Shown in pieces: positions 17,274 to 26,260 of a stretch of DNA of 64,000 bases (its first letter is position 1; every line of letters begins with the position of its first letter). The notes beneath the pieces were generated by a model, which was not told where the DNA came from, did no database searches, and was given only the letters and a program-made list of their open reading frames with translations. The stretch comes from Brenneria populi (GTDB lineage Bacteria; Pseudomonadota; Gammaproteobacteria; Enterobacterales; Enterobacteriaceae), in NCBI RefSeq assembly GCF_036016195.1, contig NZ_JAYWTM010000001.1:434001-498000 (forward strand). The letters run 5' to 3'. The position numbers and the translations under genes are program-made.

Positions 17274-17285
17274 GTTAACGTTAAC
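17274..17285. promoter_or_regulatory. LacI-family operator O2 in the cscB-fructokinase intergenic region
   Basis: Second exact copy of GTTAACGTTAAC here, 63 bp centre to centre from O1, that is about six helical turns, so looping between two repressor dimers is sterically favourable. It could also act on the divergent fructokinase promoter. Confidence 0.85.
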
Positions 17286-17434
17286 ATTTTATTTTTGTGC
17301 GCGACCCGTTACATTCCATTCAAGCGCGATTTTCCATTCTGTCCGCAGCGGCCATTAACGCTCTTTTCTGCGAAAAAGATGCGACGGCACGCTACTCTAT
17401 TTTATTTTATAATCAATAAGTTATTGAGGTTAAC

Positions 17435-18385
17435 ATGGCGAGTAAAGTCTGGGTGTTGGGCGATGCGGTCATTGATCTGTTTGCTGATGATATGCAACGT
17501 TTATTACCTTGTCCCGGCGGCGCGCCGGCCAATGTGGCGGTGGGCATCGCCCGCTTGAACGGCGACAGTGCGTTTATCGGCCGCGTGGGCGACGAACCTT
17601 TCGGACACCGTTTGCAGCAGGTTTTACACCAGGAAAATGTCGATACTTCATACCTGCATTATGATGCGCAGCATCGCACGTCCATTGTGTTGGTGACTTT
17701 GAACGACGAAGGGGAGCGGCAGTTCACCTTTATGGTGCGGCCGGGCGCCGATCTGTTTCTTGAACCGGGCGATTTACCGCGCTTTAGCGCCGGGGAGTGG
17801 CTGCACTGCTGCTCCATCGCGCTGGCGGCGGAGCCGTCCCGCTCCACCACGTTTCAGGCGATGGCGGCGGTCAAACAGGCGGGCGGCTGGCTCAGCTTCG
17901 ACGCCAATCTGCGCGACGATCTGTGGCCGGACCGCGACCAGATGCGATCCTGCGTCAAACAGGCGCTGGCGCTGGCCGATGTGGTGAAACTGTCCGATGA
18001 CGAGCTGGCGCTGATTACGGAGATCGCGGATATCGAGCCGGCGATGACCGCACTGTGCCGCGAAATCAGCCCGGCGCTGCTGGTGGTGACCCAGGGCAAA
18101 GCCGGCGCCTGGGCGGGGCAGCCCGGCAAAATGACGTTCTATCCGGCGCGAGCCGTGCGCGCGGTGGATACCACCGGCGCCGGCGACGCCTTTGTCGCCG
18201 GTCTGCTGGCGGGACTGAGCGAGGCGGGCGCGCAGTGGTGGAACAGCGCCGCGTTGCCGGCAACGATCGCGCAGGCGCAGGCCTGCGGCGCATTGGCGAC
18301 CACGTCGAAAGGGGCGATGACGGCGTTGCCGTACCGGGATACGCTGACGGGCTATTTGGCGACGGCGGAAGCCGCCTTGTCGTAA
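17435..18385 (+). CDS. Fructokinase (PfkB family, ScrK/CscK-like)
   Basis: A 316-residue ribokinase-type sugar kinase that phosphorylates the fructose released by the GH32 enzyme. Visible motifs are the N-terminal GDAVIDLF, the PfkB signature 1 region PGGAPANVAVGIARLNGDSAFIG (key GG and N), and the C-terminal signature DTTGAGDAFVAG whose Asp is the catalytic base. The ATG is preceded by GAGG. It is divergent from cscB across a 257-bp region that carries the operators and CRP site, so the three genes are probably co-regulated. Confidence 0.92.
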   Translation: MASKVWVLGDAVIDLFADDMQRLLPCPGGAPANVAVGIARLNGDSAFIGRVGDEPFGHRLQQVLHQENVDTSYLHYDAQHRTSIVLVTLNDEGERQFTFMVRPGADLFLEPGDLPRFSAGEWLHCCSIALAAEPSRSTTFQAMAAVKQAGGWLSFDANLRDDLWPDRDQMRSCVKQALALADVVKLSDDELALITEIADIEPAMTALCREISPALLVVTQGKAGAWAGQPGKMTFYPARAVRAVDTTGAGDAFVAGLLAGLSEAGAQWWNSAALPATIAQAQACGALATTSKGAMTALPYRDTLTGYLATAEAALS

Positions 18386-18504
18386 ATTGCGCAGATAAGC
18401 GCAATATCGATAGGATATGCATCATATGCGCTCGTAACTGCACGATAATAGATTGGCATTCTGGGTAACCTCATTGAACATCAATTGGTTACCCGGGATG
18501 ATTT

Positions 18505-19053
18505 ATGAAAAAACATATCGTATTCGCTCTTCTCGCCTCATTATCTTTTTCAACGCACGCTGCTGCATTTCAGCTAACGAGCGATGAAATCAAAACGGGC
18601 AAGTCGTTATCCGAAACTCAGGTATTCCAGGGTTTTGGCTGTAAAGGCGCGAACCGGTCGCCGGCGCTGAGCTGGTCTGATGCGCCGCAGGGAACGAAAA
18701 GTTTTGCCGTTACGGCCTATGATCCTGACGCTCCGACGGGAAGCGGCTGGTGGCACTGGACGATGGTGAATATTCCTGCCACAGTAACGTCGTTGACGTC
18801 CGACGCTGGAAATAAAGACGGTGCCAAACTTCCCGCCGGCGCGGTTCAGGGCAGAAATGATTATGGCGATGTCGGTTTCGGCGGGGCATGTCCTCCCAAA
18901 GGCGATAAGCCTCATCACTACCATTTTAAAGTCTGGGCGTTAAAAACGGATAACCTGCCGATTGATGGCAACGCAAGCGGCGCGCTGGTTGGTTTCATGC
19001 TTAACGCCAACCGACTGGCGACGGCTGAACTGGTCCCGGTTTATGGCCGCTAA
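18505..19053 (+). CDS. YbhB/YbcL-family (PEBP, Raf-kinase-inhibitor-like) protein with signal peptide
   Basis: A 182-residue PEBP-fold protein with a signal peptide (KKHIVFALLASLSFSTHAAA, cleavage near residue 20), so it is periplasmic like E. coli YbcL. The family core is visible: SPALSWSDAP, AVTAYDPDAPTGSGWWHW with ligand-pocket Asp and His, and GFGGACPPKGDKPHHYHF. The molecular role of bacterial PEBP proteins is unsettled. It is followed 18 bp later by an AraC regulator in the same direction, forming a probable operon; the pair has no clear tie to the sugar genes around it. Confidence 0.9.
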   Translation: MKKHIVFALLASLSFSTHAAAFQLTSDEIKTGKSLSETQVFQGFGCKGANRSPALSWSDAPQGTKSFAVTAYDPDAPTGSGWWHWTMVNIPATVTSLTSDAGNKDGAKLPAGAVQGRNDYGDVGFGGACPPKGDKPHHYHFKVWALKTDNLPIDGNASGALVGFMLNANRLATAELVPVYGR

Positions 19054-19071
19054 TTAAGAACATAAAACACG

Positions 19072-19902
19072 ATGCAGGCAGAAGATGATGATGTTTCCCG
19101 GTTAAGTCTCCAGACGATTTGTTCACGTCAGGCGCATGAGCTTCATCGGGTAAAATTGCTGATGCCGGCGTTGTGTCGCGTTAACAGTGGGAAAAAGAGG
19201 GTTCAGTGGGGCGAGCATGGCGAAACCGCCGATCGCACCCAACTGATCCTTTTCCCGGCGGGTTATGATTTACATCTCGCCAATTATCCTGATAACGGCC
19301 GTTATCTCTCGCAGATACTCTATATTCCGCAGTCACTTATTCATCGCTTTAGACAACATTATCCCACGCCGTTAGCCCGCGACAAGAAACCCTCGTTTTG
19401 TCTCGCGCTGGATCATGAGTTGCTTTATTGCTGGCGACAGCTTACCGAAGCATTTGAAAAGAAACTTTCCCGCCCGCTTTTAGAACATGTGACGTTGGGC
19501 ATGCTGCTGATGCTTCAGAACCGCGGCGCGGCTGAGATATTGTTGACTCAGCGGGATAATTCGTTAGTCAATCGATGCCAGCGCCTCCTGATGCTGGATC
19601 CCTCGACGCCCTGGACCGCCACTCTGGTCGCGGCTCACCTGCATATGGCGACCTCCACGTTTCACCGTCGCCTGGCGGCGGAAGGGGGCAGTTTCCAAGA
19701 GATCCTTGATGATGTGCGCTTAGGGAATGCATTAACGGCGCTACAGACAACCCAAAAGTCAGTGGGTCAGATCGCCATAGAAAACGGCTATCAATGTCCA
19801 TCCCGTTTTACCGCCCGTTTCCAGAAACGCTTTCAGATTACGCCGCGAGCGTTGCGTCAGGCCATAAAATCCGCCGGCGTAGTGGACGACGGTAGGGATT
19901 AA
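19072..19902 (+). CDS. AraC-family transcriptional regulator
   Basis: A 276-residue regulator with an N-terminal ligand/cupin-like domain (about residues 1-170) and a C-terminal AraC domain with two helix-turn-helix motifs: ATSTFHRRLAAEGGSFQEIL (first) and KSVGQIAIENGYQCPSRFTA (second). It follows the PEBP gene by 18 bp in the same direction and may control that gene or a stress response, but no operator could be identified. Target unknown. Confidence 0.88.
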   Translation: MQAEDDDVSRLSLQTICSRQAHELHRVKLLMPALCRVNSGKKRVQWGEHGETADRTQLILFPAGYDLHLANYPDNGRYLSQILYIPQSLIHRFRQHYPTPLARDKKPSFCLALDHELLYCWRQLTEAFEKKLSRPLLEHVTLGMLLMLQNRGAAEILLTQRDNSLVNRCQRLLMLDPSTPWTATLVAAHLHMATSTFHRRLAAEGGSFQEILDDVRLGNALTALQTTQKSVGQIAIENGYQCPSRFTARFQKRFQITPRALRQAIKSAGVVDDGRD

Positions 19903-20007
19903 ACGCGATACCCTGATTTTGCGTTCGCTAAAGGTTACGTTGTAACACATGATGCCGACGACTTAGGGAGAGGGGGCTCTATTCCGGCTGTCGCTGAGCC
20001 GGCGCTA

Positions 20008-22275
20008 TCAAGAAGAGGGTTCCTGAATATAGCGACGCAGTTCGCGACCGGTAATCGACGCGCTGGCGGTCAAAATTTGGCGCGCCGAACCGGCAAATAT
20101 CACTTCACCCCCGGCGTTCCCGGCTTCAGGACCAAGATCGATAATCCAGTCGGCCGCTAGCATGGCGTCCAGATCGTGCTCAACCATAATGACCGTAACG
20201 CCTTGCTTAACGAGAGATTTGATCAATGCCAGAAACCGGGTTATATCATTACCGTGCAGGCCGGTAGTGGGCTCGTCTAAAATCAGAATATCAAGCTTAT
20301 CTTCAAGCCGCGCCGCCAGTTTCAATCTTTGCCTTTCCCCGCCTGACAGCGTCGTAGTGGCGCGACCTATTGACAAATGCCCTAATCCGACGCGAGACAG
20401 GCGGGTCAGCGCCGCCGCGATGGGTAAATCACTTGATGCGAAAAACGCCTTTGCCTCATCTACCGACATGGCGAGAACATCGGCAATAGTTTTTCCTCTA
20501 TAAAGATAGCCCAGCGCCTTATGGTTAAAACCTGAACCTCTGCACGCCTCGCACTCGGACACGGTGCTGTCAAGGAAGGCGAGTTCAGTCGATATGACGC
20601 CGTGTCCCCGACATACCGGGCATGCGCCCCGCGACGATGACGTGAACCAGCCGCGGCTGACGTGATTCTCTTGGGCAAATCTGTCGCGGATAGTATCCAT
20701 AACTCCCATATAGGTCGCGACCGTTGAGGATATGCTGCCGCGCACCGGCTTTTGGTCAATCAGCAGCGCCGTGGGCGCCTGAATAAGAATTTCCTGAACC
20801 AACGAGCTTTTGCCCGAACCGGCGATGCCGGTTAAAACCGTTAATAGGCCGCGAGGGATATCGACAGAGATCCCTTTTAGATTATGCAGCCGCGCATTGC
20901 GTACGGTTATCGATCCGTCTTGCGGTAAGCGGGGTTGGCAAAAGGCTTTCGGCCTGCGCAAATAGTCGCTGGTTGGCGTCTCGTTGGAGATAAACTTTTT
21001 CATGGTGCCGGCAAACAAGATTTGTCCCCCTTTTTCTCCTGGCCCCGGTCCCATGTCGACAACAAAATCCGCAATGCCGATTAAATCGGGATCGTGCTCC
21101 ACCACAAGAACCGTATTGCCTTTGTCGCGCAGCTGCCGGAGTATGCCGGCCAAATGCCGGACGTCACGCGGATGAAGTCCGGTAGACGGCTCGTCCATGA
21201 TATAGGTAAAGCGGGTCAGCGAGCTATTGAGATGGCGAACCATCTTGATACGCTGCGCCTCGCCCCCCGATAAGGTGGGGGTAGGCCGGGCTAATTGCAG
21301 ATATCCCAGTCCCAAATTCAGCATGGTATCTAACAGCATCGTGAGATTTTCAACCGCCGGTGCGACCTCCGGCATATTCCAACCCTTTACGATGTCTGAT
21401 AGCTTGTCCACTGACCGGCGGCTGAGTTCATCGATATTGTATCCGTTAATACGGCACGTCAGCGCCGCGTCATTCAGCCTCGCCCCGCCGCATACCGGAC
21501 AGGTGGTTTGCTGAATAATACGCGCCAGATCGTCGGCGTAACGTTTTTTGAATGCTTCATTATCATGGCCTAAAAACATGCGTTTAAAACGGTGAACGAT
21601 GCCTTCGTATTTTGCCGTCGCGTACCAGCCGGGCGGCGGGGATTTAAGCGGCGCCGGTTCCGCATAAAGCAACATATTGAGCTGTTCTTCAGGGTAGTCG
21701 CGCAGTTTCATATCCGGATCGAATAATCCGCTACGCTTATACCATTTCCAATACCAGGTGCCCGGAGCATAACCGCGGAAGGTAAATGCTCCCTCATTGA
21801 TCGATTTATTAACGTCGATAAGCTCATCAATATTGAGGTCGGTGGCGACGCCCAGCCCTTTGCAATGCGGGCACATGCCCGCCGGATCGTTAAATGAAAA
21901 AGCGGGGGAATAGCCAACGAAAGGAACGCCGGCGCGAGAAAAAATAAGGCGCAGCAGCGAAGATGCATCGGTTGCGGTACCCACAGTCGAGCGGCTATTG
22001 GTCCCTATGGCTTTTTGATCGATGATGATAGCGGTAGAAAGGCCGGTAATGCGATCTACCTGCGGTATCCCCGCATGGGGAAGGCGGTTACGAATATAGC
22101 TGGGGTAGGTAAAATTCAGTTGCCGCTGGGACTCTGCCGCCAATACGCCGAATGCAAGAGATGATTTACCCGATCCTGATACGCCGGTAAAAACGGTAAT
22201 TTGCCCTACTGGTATAGCAACAGAAACGCCTTGAAGATTATTCTGTGTTGCGTTAACGACTTTAATCCACTGCAA
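20008..22275 (-). CDS. UvrA-like ATPase (class II UvrA, lacking UvrB)
   Basis: A 755-residue tandem ABC ATPase of the UvrA family, about 190 residues shorter than UvrA, with two Walker A motifs (GVSGSGKSS at residues 31-39 and GIAGSGKSS), two signatures (LSGGEAQRI, LSGGERQRL) and Cys clusters CPHCKG, CPVCGG, CPVCRG and CEACRG. The shorter length points to loss of insertions such as the UvrB-interacting domain, as in UvrA2 proteins and in drug-resistance UvrA homologues of antibiotic producers. It is a single gene with no uvrB near, so a role in tolerance to DNA-binding compounds or repair backup is plausible but unproven. Confidence 0.88.
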   Translation of the reverse strand: MQWIKVVNATQNNLQGVSVAIPVGQITVFTGVSGSGKSSLAFGVLAAESQRQLNFTYPSYIRNRLPHAGIPQVDRITGLSTAIIIDQKAIGTNSRSTVGTATDASSLLRLIFSRAGVPFVGYSPAFSFNDPAGMCPHCKGLGVATDLNIDELIDVNKSINEGAFTFRGYAPGTWYWKWYKRSGLFDPDMKLRDYPEEQLNMLLYAEPAPLKSPPPGWYATAKYEGIVHRFKRMFLGHDNEAFKKRYADDLARIIQQTTCPVCGGARLNDAALTCRINGYNIDELSRRSVDKLSDIVKGWNMPEVAPAVENLTMLLDTMLNLGLGYLQLARPTPTLSGGEAQRIKMVRHLNSSLTRFTYIMDEPSTGLHPRDVRHLAGILRQLRDKGNTVLVVEHDPDLIGIADFVVDMGPGPGEKGGQILFAGTMKKFISNETPTSDYLRRPKAFCQPRLPQDGSITVRNARLHNLKGISVDIPRGLLTVLTGIAGSGKSSLVQEILIQAPTALLIDQKPVRGSISSTVATYMGVMDTIRDRFAQENHVSRGWFTSSSRGACPVCRGHGVISTELAFLDSTVSECEACRGSGFNHKALGYLYRGKTIADVLAMSVDEAKAFFASSDLPIAAALTRLSRVGLGHLSIGRATTTLSGGERQRLKLAARLEDKLDILILDEPTTGLHGNDITRFLALIKSLVKQGVTVIMVEHDLDAMLAADWIIDLGPEAGNAGGEVIFAGSARQILTASASITGRELRRYIQEPSS

Positions 22276-22670
22276 AACTGAGTCCTTTTCACCTTTTCCG
22301 TATCGGCCAACCGCAGCTGAAATGAAAAAATATATTGTTATTATAGGTTAAGAATTTCAGCCGATAGGAATATTTATAATTCAGCGTCCGTGCGGTTTCG
22401 CTGTATCCGAAACCGGATTCGGCGCTGCGCTGCCCGGATCGCATCCGTTTATCGGTCTGATATGTCGCCGTCTTCGACGAATTGCGATAAGCATATAGGG
22501 TTGAAGTGCGGCTGCTTAACCGGCAATGTTGAACTAATTACGGTAAAAAACGTTGTGAGTGATTATCTGGGTCTCTACGGAGTTTAAGTCCGTAAGGGGA
22601 GAATTTCGGTTAAGTATCATCCAATGTATAATAAGGAAATTTTAACCATTTGGATTAAAGGAACTGTTCC
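22276..22670. other. 395-bp region upstream of the Tle1-like gene
   Basis: No convincing gene. It holds the divergent promoters of the UvrA-like gene and the lipase gene. A -10-like TATAAT lies at 22627-22632, and AAAGGA precedes the ATG at 22671. A short frame at 22390-22587 has poor codon content and no recognisable product. Confidence 0.5.
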
Positions 22671-24383
22671 ATGGAAAAAAATGATGATAAAGCAGACCCT
22701 TCCATAACCGGCGCCAGCTATCAGCGGTATGAAGTCATTGGGGACTGTACTCACCAAACCAGTGTCGAATGTAAAGGAAAGATTGTTCGCATCAGAAAAG
22801 TTCCGATACGGGGCGTGACGCTGACGGTCGGCGTGTTCTTCGACGGGACTGGCAATAATCAGGCAAATTCGCTCGATCTCAAACTGGCATTTGCCCACTG
22901 TAGTAATCTGGTAGGCGAAGAGAGGGCGAAGGCCTGCGAGCGTTATGAGTCTTTGTCAAGAGAGAGCCTCGCCAACAGCAGTTACCGGGGCGGGCTGACT
23001 AATATTTCGCGACTGTATCAACTTTATCAAATCAATGATGAATTGGGCGGTGAAGAAACAGAAGTGCAGGTTAAAGCCTATATTCCCGGTATCGGAACCG
23101 CTGATGGGGAACATGATTCCCTATTCGGTATGGCTCTGGGCAGCAGTCTGATAAAACAGTTTCAGGGGGTGGTGACGAAAACCGATGAGGCGCTGAATAA
23201 AATTATTGCTGCGCTGACTAATTTCATAAAGCTGAACCGGGATCAGATAGCGATTGCAAAAGTTCAGTTTGACGTGTTCGGATTCAGCCGCGGCGCCGCC
23301 TCCGCCCGCCACTTTGCCAACCGGGTGATGAACCAGGATCCGGCGATTGCGGAAGCTATTAATCGGGGACTGTATTCTGCCGGGCATCATGGAAAACTCG
23401 CCGGAGAAGTGCGCTTTTTGGGGCTGTTTGACACCGTGGCGGCGATAGGCAGTCTGCTGAATTTTTATGATATTCACGGACGCAGCAATCCCGGCATTAA
23501 CCTGGAGCTACGTCCGTCCGTGGCGCAGAAGGTGTTCCAGATAAGGGCGATGCATGAATGCCGCTACAATTTTAGCCTGAACAGTATTCAGGGTATGTGG
23601 CCGGAGCTGGCGCTGCCTGGCGTACATTCCGATATCGGCGGCGGATACAACGCGCCGGACTCCATCCTCACGGAGGATGAGGACAATCTTCTGACGATGC
23701 CGGATTTTGAGGTGGTGAACGACGGTACGCCTGAGACCAGTACGGCGGTTTATCGCAAGGCGGAGGCGATGCGGGAGAAATTGTACTGCGTACCTGCGCT
23801 AAAATATATGCTGCCACATGGCAAGGTGGAGACACGGGCGATTTCGTGGCCGGTAATGAACCATGATAAGGCGCGGGCGCATATATTTGAGAAGAAGGTC
23901 GGCGCGGCGGTGTTTTTGAAACGGCAGCGTGTGCCAAACGCTTGGGAGAAGGTCAGCATGCGGGTAATGCTGGATGCGGCGCAGGAGGCCGGGGCTATTT
24001 TTTCCCCCATTCTCAGCGGTGATGATGAACAGAAGCTCCCATCAGAACTTCTTCCTCTTTGTGAAAAAGCGCTAGCGCAGGGGCGGGCGGTGCGGCGTGG
24101 CAGGGATCCCGCTCCCTTCACTGAAGATGAGATGCATATTATCGGGCGTTATATGCACTGCTCGGCAAACTGGAATATCGATTCGGATCGCGGCCTGTGG
24201 GTCGACCCGTCAAACGGCGAGATTTTTCTGCGGCATAACTATGCGCCGACGCAAGAAAAGGCGTTTGTCTGGGCGAACGCGCCGTGCGACGGCTGGGTAC
24301 GGACGGTGTGGTATATGGACGACCAGCAGCAGTGGGAAGCGCGGAGAAGAGTAAATGCGGATGCGTTGGAGCGAGTATTCTGA
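22671..24383 (+). CDS. Tle1-type lipase effector (DUF2235), probable type VI secretion substrate
   Basis: A 570-residue alpha/beta-hydrolase of the DUF2235/Tle1 group, which cleaves phospholipids when delivered into rival cells. The nucleophile elbow is FGFSRGAA with Ser206, followed by LFDTVAAIG (likely catalytic Asp) and VHSDIGGGY (catalytic His), the standard DUF2235 layout; VFFDGTGNN near residue 55 is the conserved opening strand. No signal peptide. The next gene, starting within 10 bp, is a DUF2931 lipoprotein, the usual immunity type. No T6SS structural gene, VgrG or PAAR is in the window, so it is an orphan effector module. Secretion is inferred from the family. Confidence 0.87.
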   Translation: MEKNDDKADPSITGASYQRYEVIGDCTHQTSVECKGKIVRIRKVPIRGVTLTVGVFFDGTGNNQANSLDLKLAFAHCSNLVGEERAKACERYESLSRESLANSSYRGGLTNISRLYQLYQINDELGGEETEVQVKAYIPGIGTADGEHDSLFGMALGSSLIKQFQGVVTKTDEALNKIIAALTNFIKLNRDQIAIAKVQFDVFGFSRGAASARHFANRVMNQDPAIAEAINRGLYSAGHHGKLAGEVRFLGLFDTVAAIGSLLNFYDIHGRSNPGINLELRPSVAQKVFQIRAMHECRYNFSLNSIQGMWPELALPGVHSDIGGGYNAPDSILTEDEDNLLTMPDFEVVNDGTPETSTAVYRKAEAMREKLYCVPALKYMLPHGKVETRAISWPVMNHDKARAHIFEKKVGAAVFLKRQRVPNAWEKVSMRVMLDAAQEAGAIFSPILSGDDEQKLPSELLPLCEKALAQGRAVRRGRDPAPFTEDEMHIIGRYMHCSANWNIDSDRGLWVDPSNGEIFLRHNYAPTQEKAFVWANAPCDGWVRTVWYMDDQQQWEARRRVNADALERVF

Positions 24384-24390
24384 GGATATG

Positions 24391-25098
24391 ATGATAAGCA
24401 AATTACGCATTACGGCGGCGGCGCTGGCCGGGGTGGTGGCGCTGGCTGGCTGTCATGACCGAAGGGAGGGCGTGACCACGCCCTTTGGCGAAGGCGTGGC
24501 GCAGTGGGGTAAAAAATTGCCCTACGATAACTGGCAGTTTAATTTCTTTTATCCCAAAAATCTTCCGGCGGTGGTGACACTGGTCATTGTTGAAGATGGA
24601 GAGATTGGCGAAACAGTTTACAGGCGTCTTGACCCTACTGAACCCAGCCAAAGCAGCGTAGAAAAATGGAGCCGGGTTATCGGCGGTTTTCCGGCTGATT
24701 TTTACATTGGTAAAGCGCTGCCAGTAAGTATGCACTTTTGCTGGGACTCTGTGATAGACAAAAAACCTTATGAGACGCTGATCTGGTTTGATCGAGAAAC
24801 CTGGGAACAAATGACCACGCGCTATGCTGACAATATTTATCCGGACAAGCCATTCTGGCGGCGTAATATGTTAATCGGCCTTGCACCGGGCGGTATTGTT
24901 CGTGTATGGCTGGATAACCAGGGCGATCCGGCGGTACTTCAACGTGGCGCCAGGATCAGTACCGTATCGGGCGACCAGCGGATGATGTGTAAGAATATTC
25001 GTAGTCGAATTAATTTTAACTACAGCGTGCCTGATGGATACGACCAGTTCATTAAGGATTTTATCAAAGGAAAAACCTATCCGTACGGCAATTGGTAA
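24391..25098 (+). CDS. DUF2931 lipoprotein, predicted immunity protein of the adjacent lipase
   Basis: A 235-residue lipoprotein. The signal sequence LRITAAALAGVVALAGC ends in the lipobox LAGC (Cys21). The domain is recognised as DUF2931 by the region NWQFNFFYPKNLPAVVTLVI and FCWDSVIDKKPYETLIWFDR. Such proteins (Tli1) sit in the periplasm and bind the cognate Tle lipase. The ATG at 24391 fits the GAGG at 24382-24385; an ATG at 24388 is too close to it, and one at 24355 lies inside the effector gene. It begins 8 bp after the effector stop, an arrangement typical of effector/immunity pairs. Confidence 0.85.
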   Translation: MISKLRITAAALAGVVALAGCHDRREGVTTPFGEGVAQWGKKLPYDNWQFNFFYPKNLPAVVTLVIVEDGEIGETVYRRLDPTEPSQSSVEKWSRVIGGFPADFYIGKALPVSMHFCWDSVIDKKPYETLIWFDRETWEQMTTRYADNIYPDKPFWRRNMLIGLAPGGIVRVWLDNQGDPAVLQRGARISTVSGDQRMMCKNIRSRINFNYSVPDGYDQFIKDFIKGKTYPYGNW

Positions 25099-25134
25099 GC
25101 CATAACTCACGTTTTATCCGATGCGGGAAAAGAT

Positions 25135-25158
25135 GGCGCGCCGTCAAGCCGGCGCGCC
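25135..25158. terminator. Hairpin between the immunity gene and the porin gene
   Basis: GGCGCGCC-GTCAAGCC-GGCGCGCC, two copies of a self-complementary octamer, forms an 8-bp all-GC stem with an 8-nt loop between two convergent genes. There is no T run on either side, so termination is uncertain. Confidence 0.3.
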
Positions 25159-25173
25159 GTGATAGTCAGAGGG

Positions 25174-26202
25174 TCAGAAGTTGAAATCGGCGGACAGCAT
25201 ATAGGTCATGTTGATGGCCTTACCGTTGGTCACCCAACTGCCGGACTGTTTATCGTCCGAGGCTTTCACTTCCCCGGCGATATTGAACCGTTTGCCGATC
25301 GGGTAGTTGGCGCCCAGTGCGACATATTTATAGCGGGTGTTCTGGAACACTTCGCCGTCTTCGGGACGGGCATTATATTTACGATAGTGGCCGATGCCGC
25401 TGTGCAGGGTGGTGGTCAGGCTATTGTCCCAGTTATGCCAGACGCCCACGCTGGTGGACCAGTCCTGGTTATTGATATTTCCCCACTGTTTACGCTCCAT
25501 TTTGCCTTCGCTATAGCGGCTGCGCAGCCAGACGCCGGTATTGTCGGTGATGATATACTGCAGGCCGGGCTCGATTTCGCTGGCGGTGACGTCGGTATCA
25601 TTAATCCAATCCGCGCCGGCGGAGCGTTTATGCTGCAGATCCTGATAGAAGTAGCTGAACATGGACAAACGGTCGGTTAAGCGGTAGGTGCCGTATAATT
25701 TGTAGCGCACCTGCCAGCGTTCGTTGAGCGATTCGCTGCCGACCAGCAGCTCCGCGCCCACATCTCCCCGGCCGATCTGGCGGTTGTAGCCGAAAATCAG
25801 CTGGGTGCGCTGGGTCTGCTGCTCATATTTCTGGCTGGTGAAACTGCCCTGATACTCGGTTTCCCGGGCGTTATAAAACGCCAGATACCATGAGGGCAGG
25901 CTATCGAGGCGCAACACCGCCTGCGACAGGACAAAGTTGTCCGAACCGTCATGGGTGGTGTCGTTTTTCCAGTTAGTATCGGTCACTTCCAGTTTGCTTT
26001 TAATATTGCCGTGGACTTTGCCGCCGTGGGCATAGGAGGATTGAGTCGTCGTCCACATCACGTTTTCATTCAGATAGGACCAGGGATTAACGCCGATGAC
26101 CGTACCTTCGTCATTGCGCATGATATCCATCGCCGCCTGTCCGGATACCGGCAATATAGCGATAGCGAGCAGAGCCAATTGTTTAGAGATAGCTGTTTTC
26201 AT
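25174..26202 (-). CDS. OmpG-like monomeric outer-membrane porin (second of two)
   Basis: A 342-residue outer-membrane protein with a signal peptide (about residues 1-23, cleavage at GQA-AM), alternating beta-strand sequence and a terminal Phe (SADFNF). It resembles E. coli OmpG in size class and in motifs such as the EIEPGLQYIITDNTGVWLRSRY region and the closing strands. OmpG is a 14-stranded pore for oligosaccharides. A good ribosome site (AAGGGAA) precedes the ATG. It is the third gene of a minus-strand operon after the porin at 27824 and the lipoprotein GH32; it starts 58 bp downstream of the latter. The job, letting fructo-oligosaccharides in, is inferred. Confidence 0.85.
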   Translation of the reverse strand: MKTAISKQLALLAIAILPVSGQAAMDIMRNDEGTVIGVNPWSYLNENVMWTTTQSSYAHGGKVHGNIKSKLEVTDTNWKNDTTHDGSDNFVLSQAVLRLDSLPSWYLAFYNARETEYQGSFTSQKYEQQTQRTQLIFGYNRQIGRGDVGAELLVGSESLNERWQVRYKLYGTYRLTDRLSMFSYFYQDLQHKRSAGADWINDTDVTASEIEPGLQYIITDNTGVWLRSRYSEGKMERKQWGNINNQDWSTSVGVWHNWDNSLTTTLHSGIGHYRKYNARPEDGEVFQNTRYKYVALGANYPIGKRFNIAGEVKASDDKQSGSWVTNGKAINMTYMLSADFNF

Positions 26203-26260
26203 AAATAATTCCCTTGCGAAAAATTATCGCAATACAGTGAGAAATAAGGCGACTCGACAA

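Noticed and set aside
22390..22587. 65-codon open frame upstream of the Tle1 gene
   Set aside because: Arg/Cys-rich, no family resemblance and no ribosome site.
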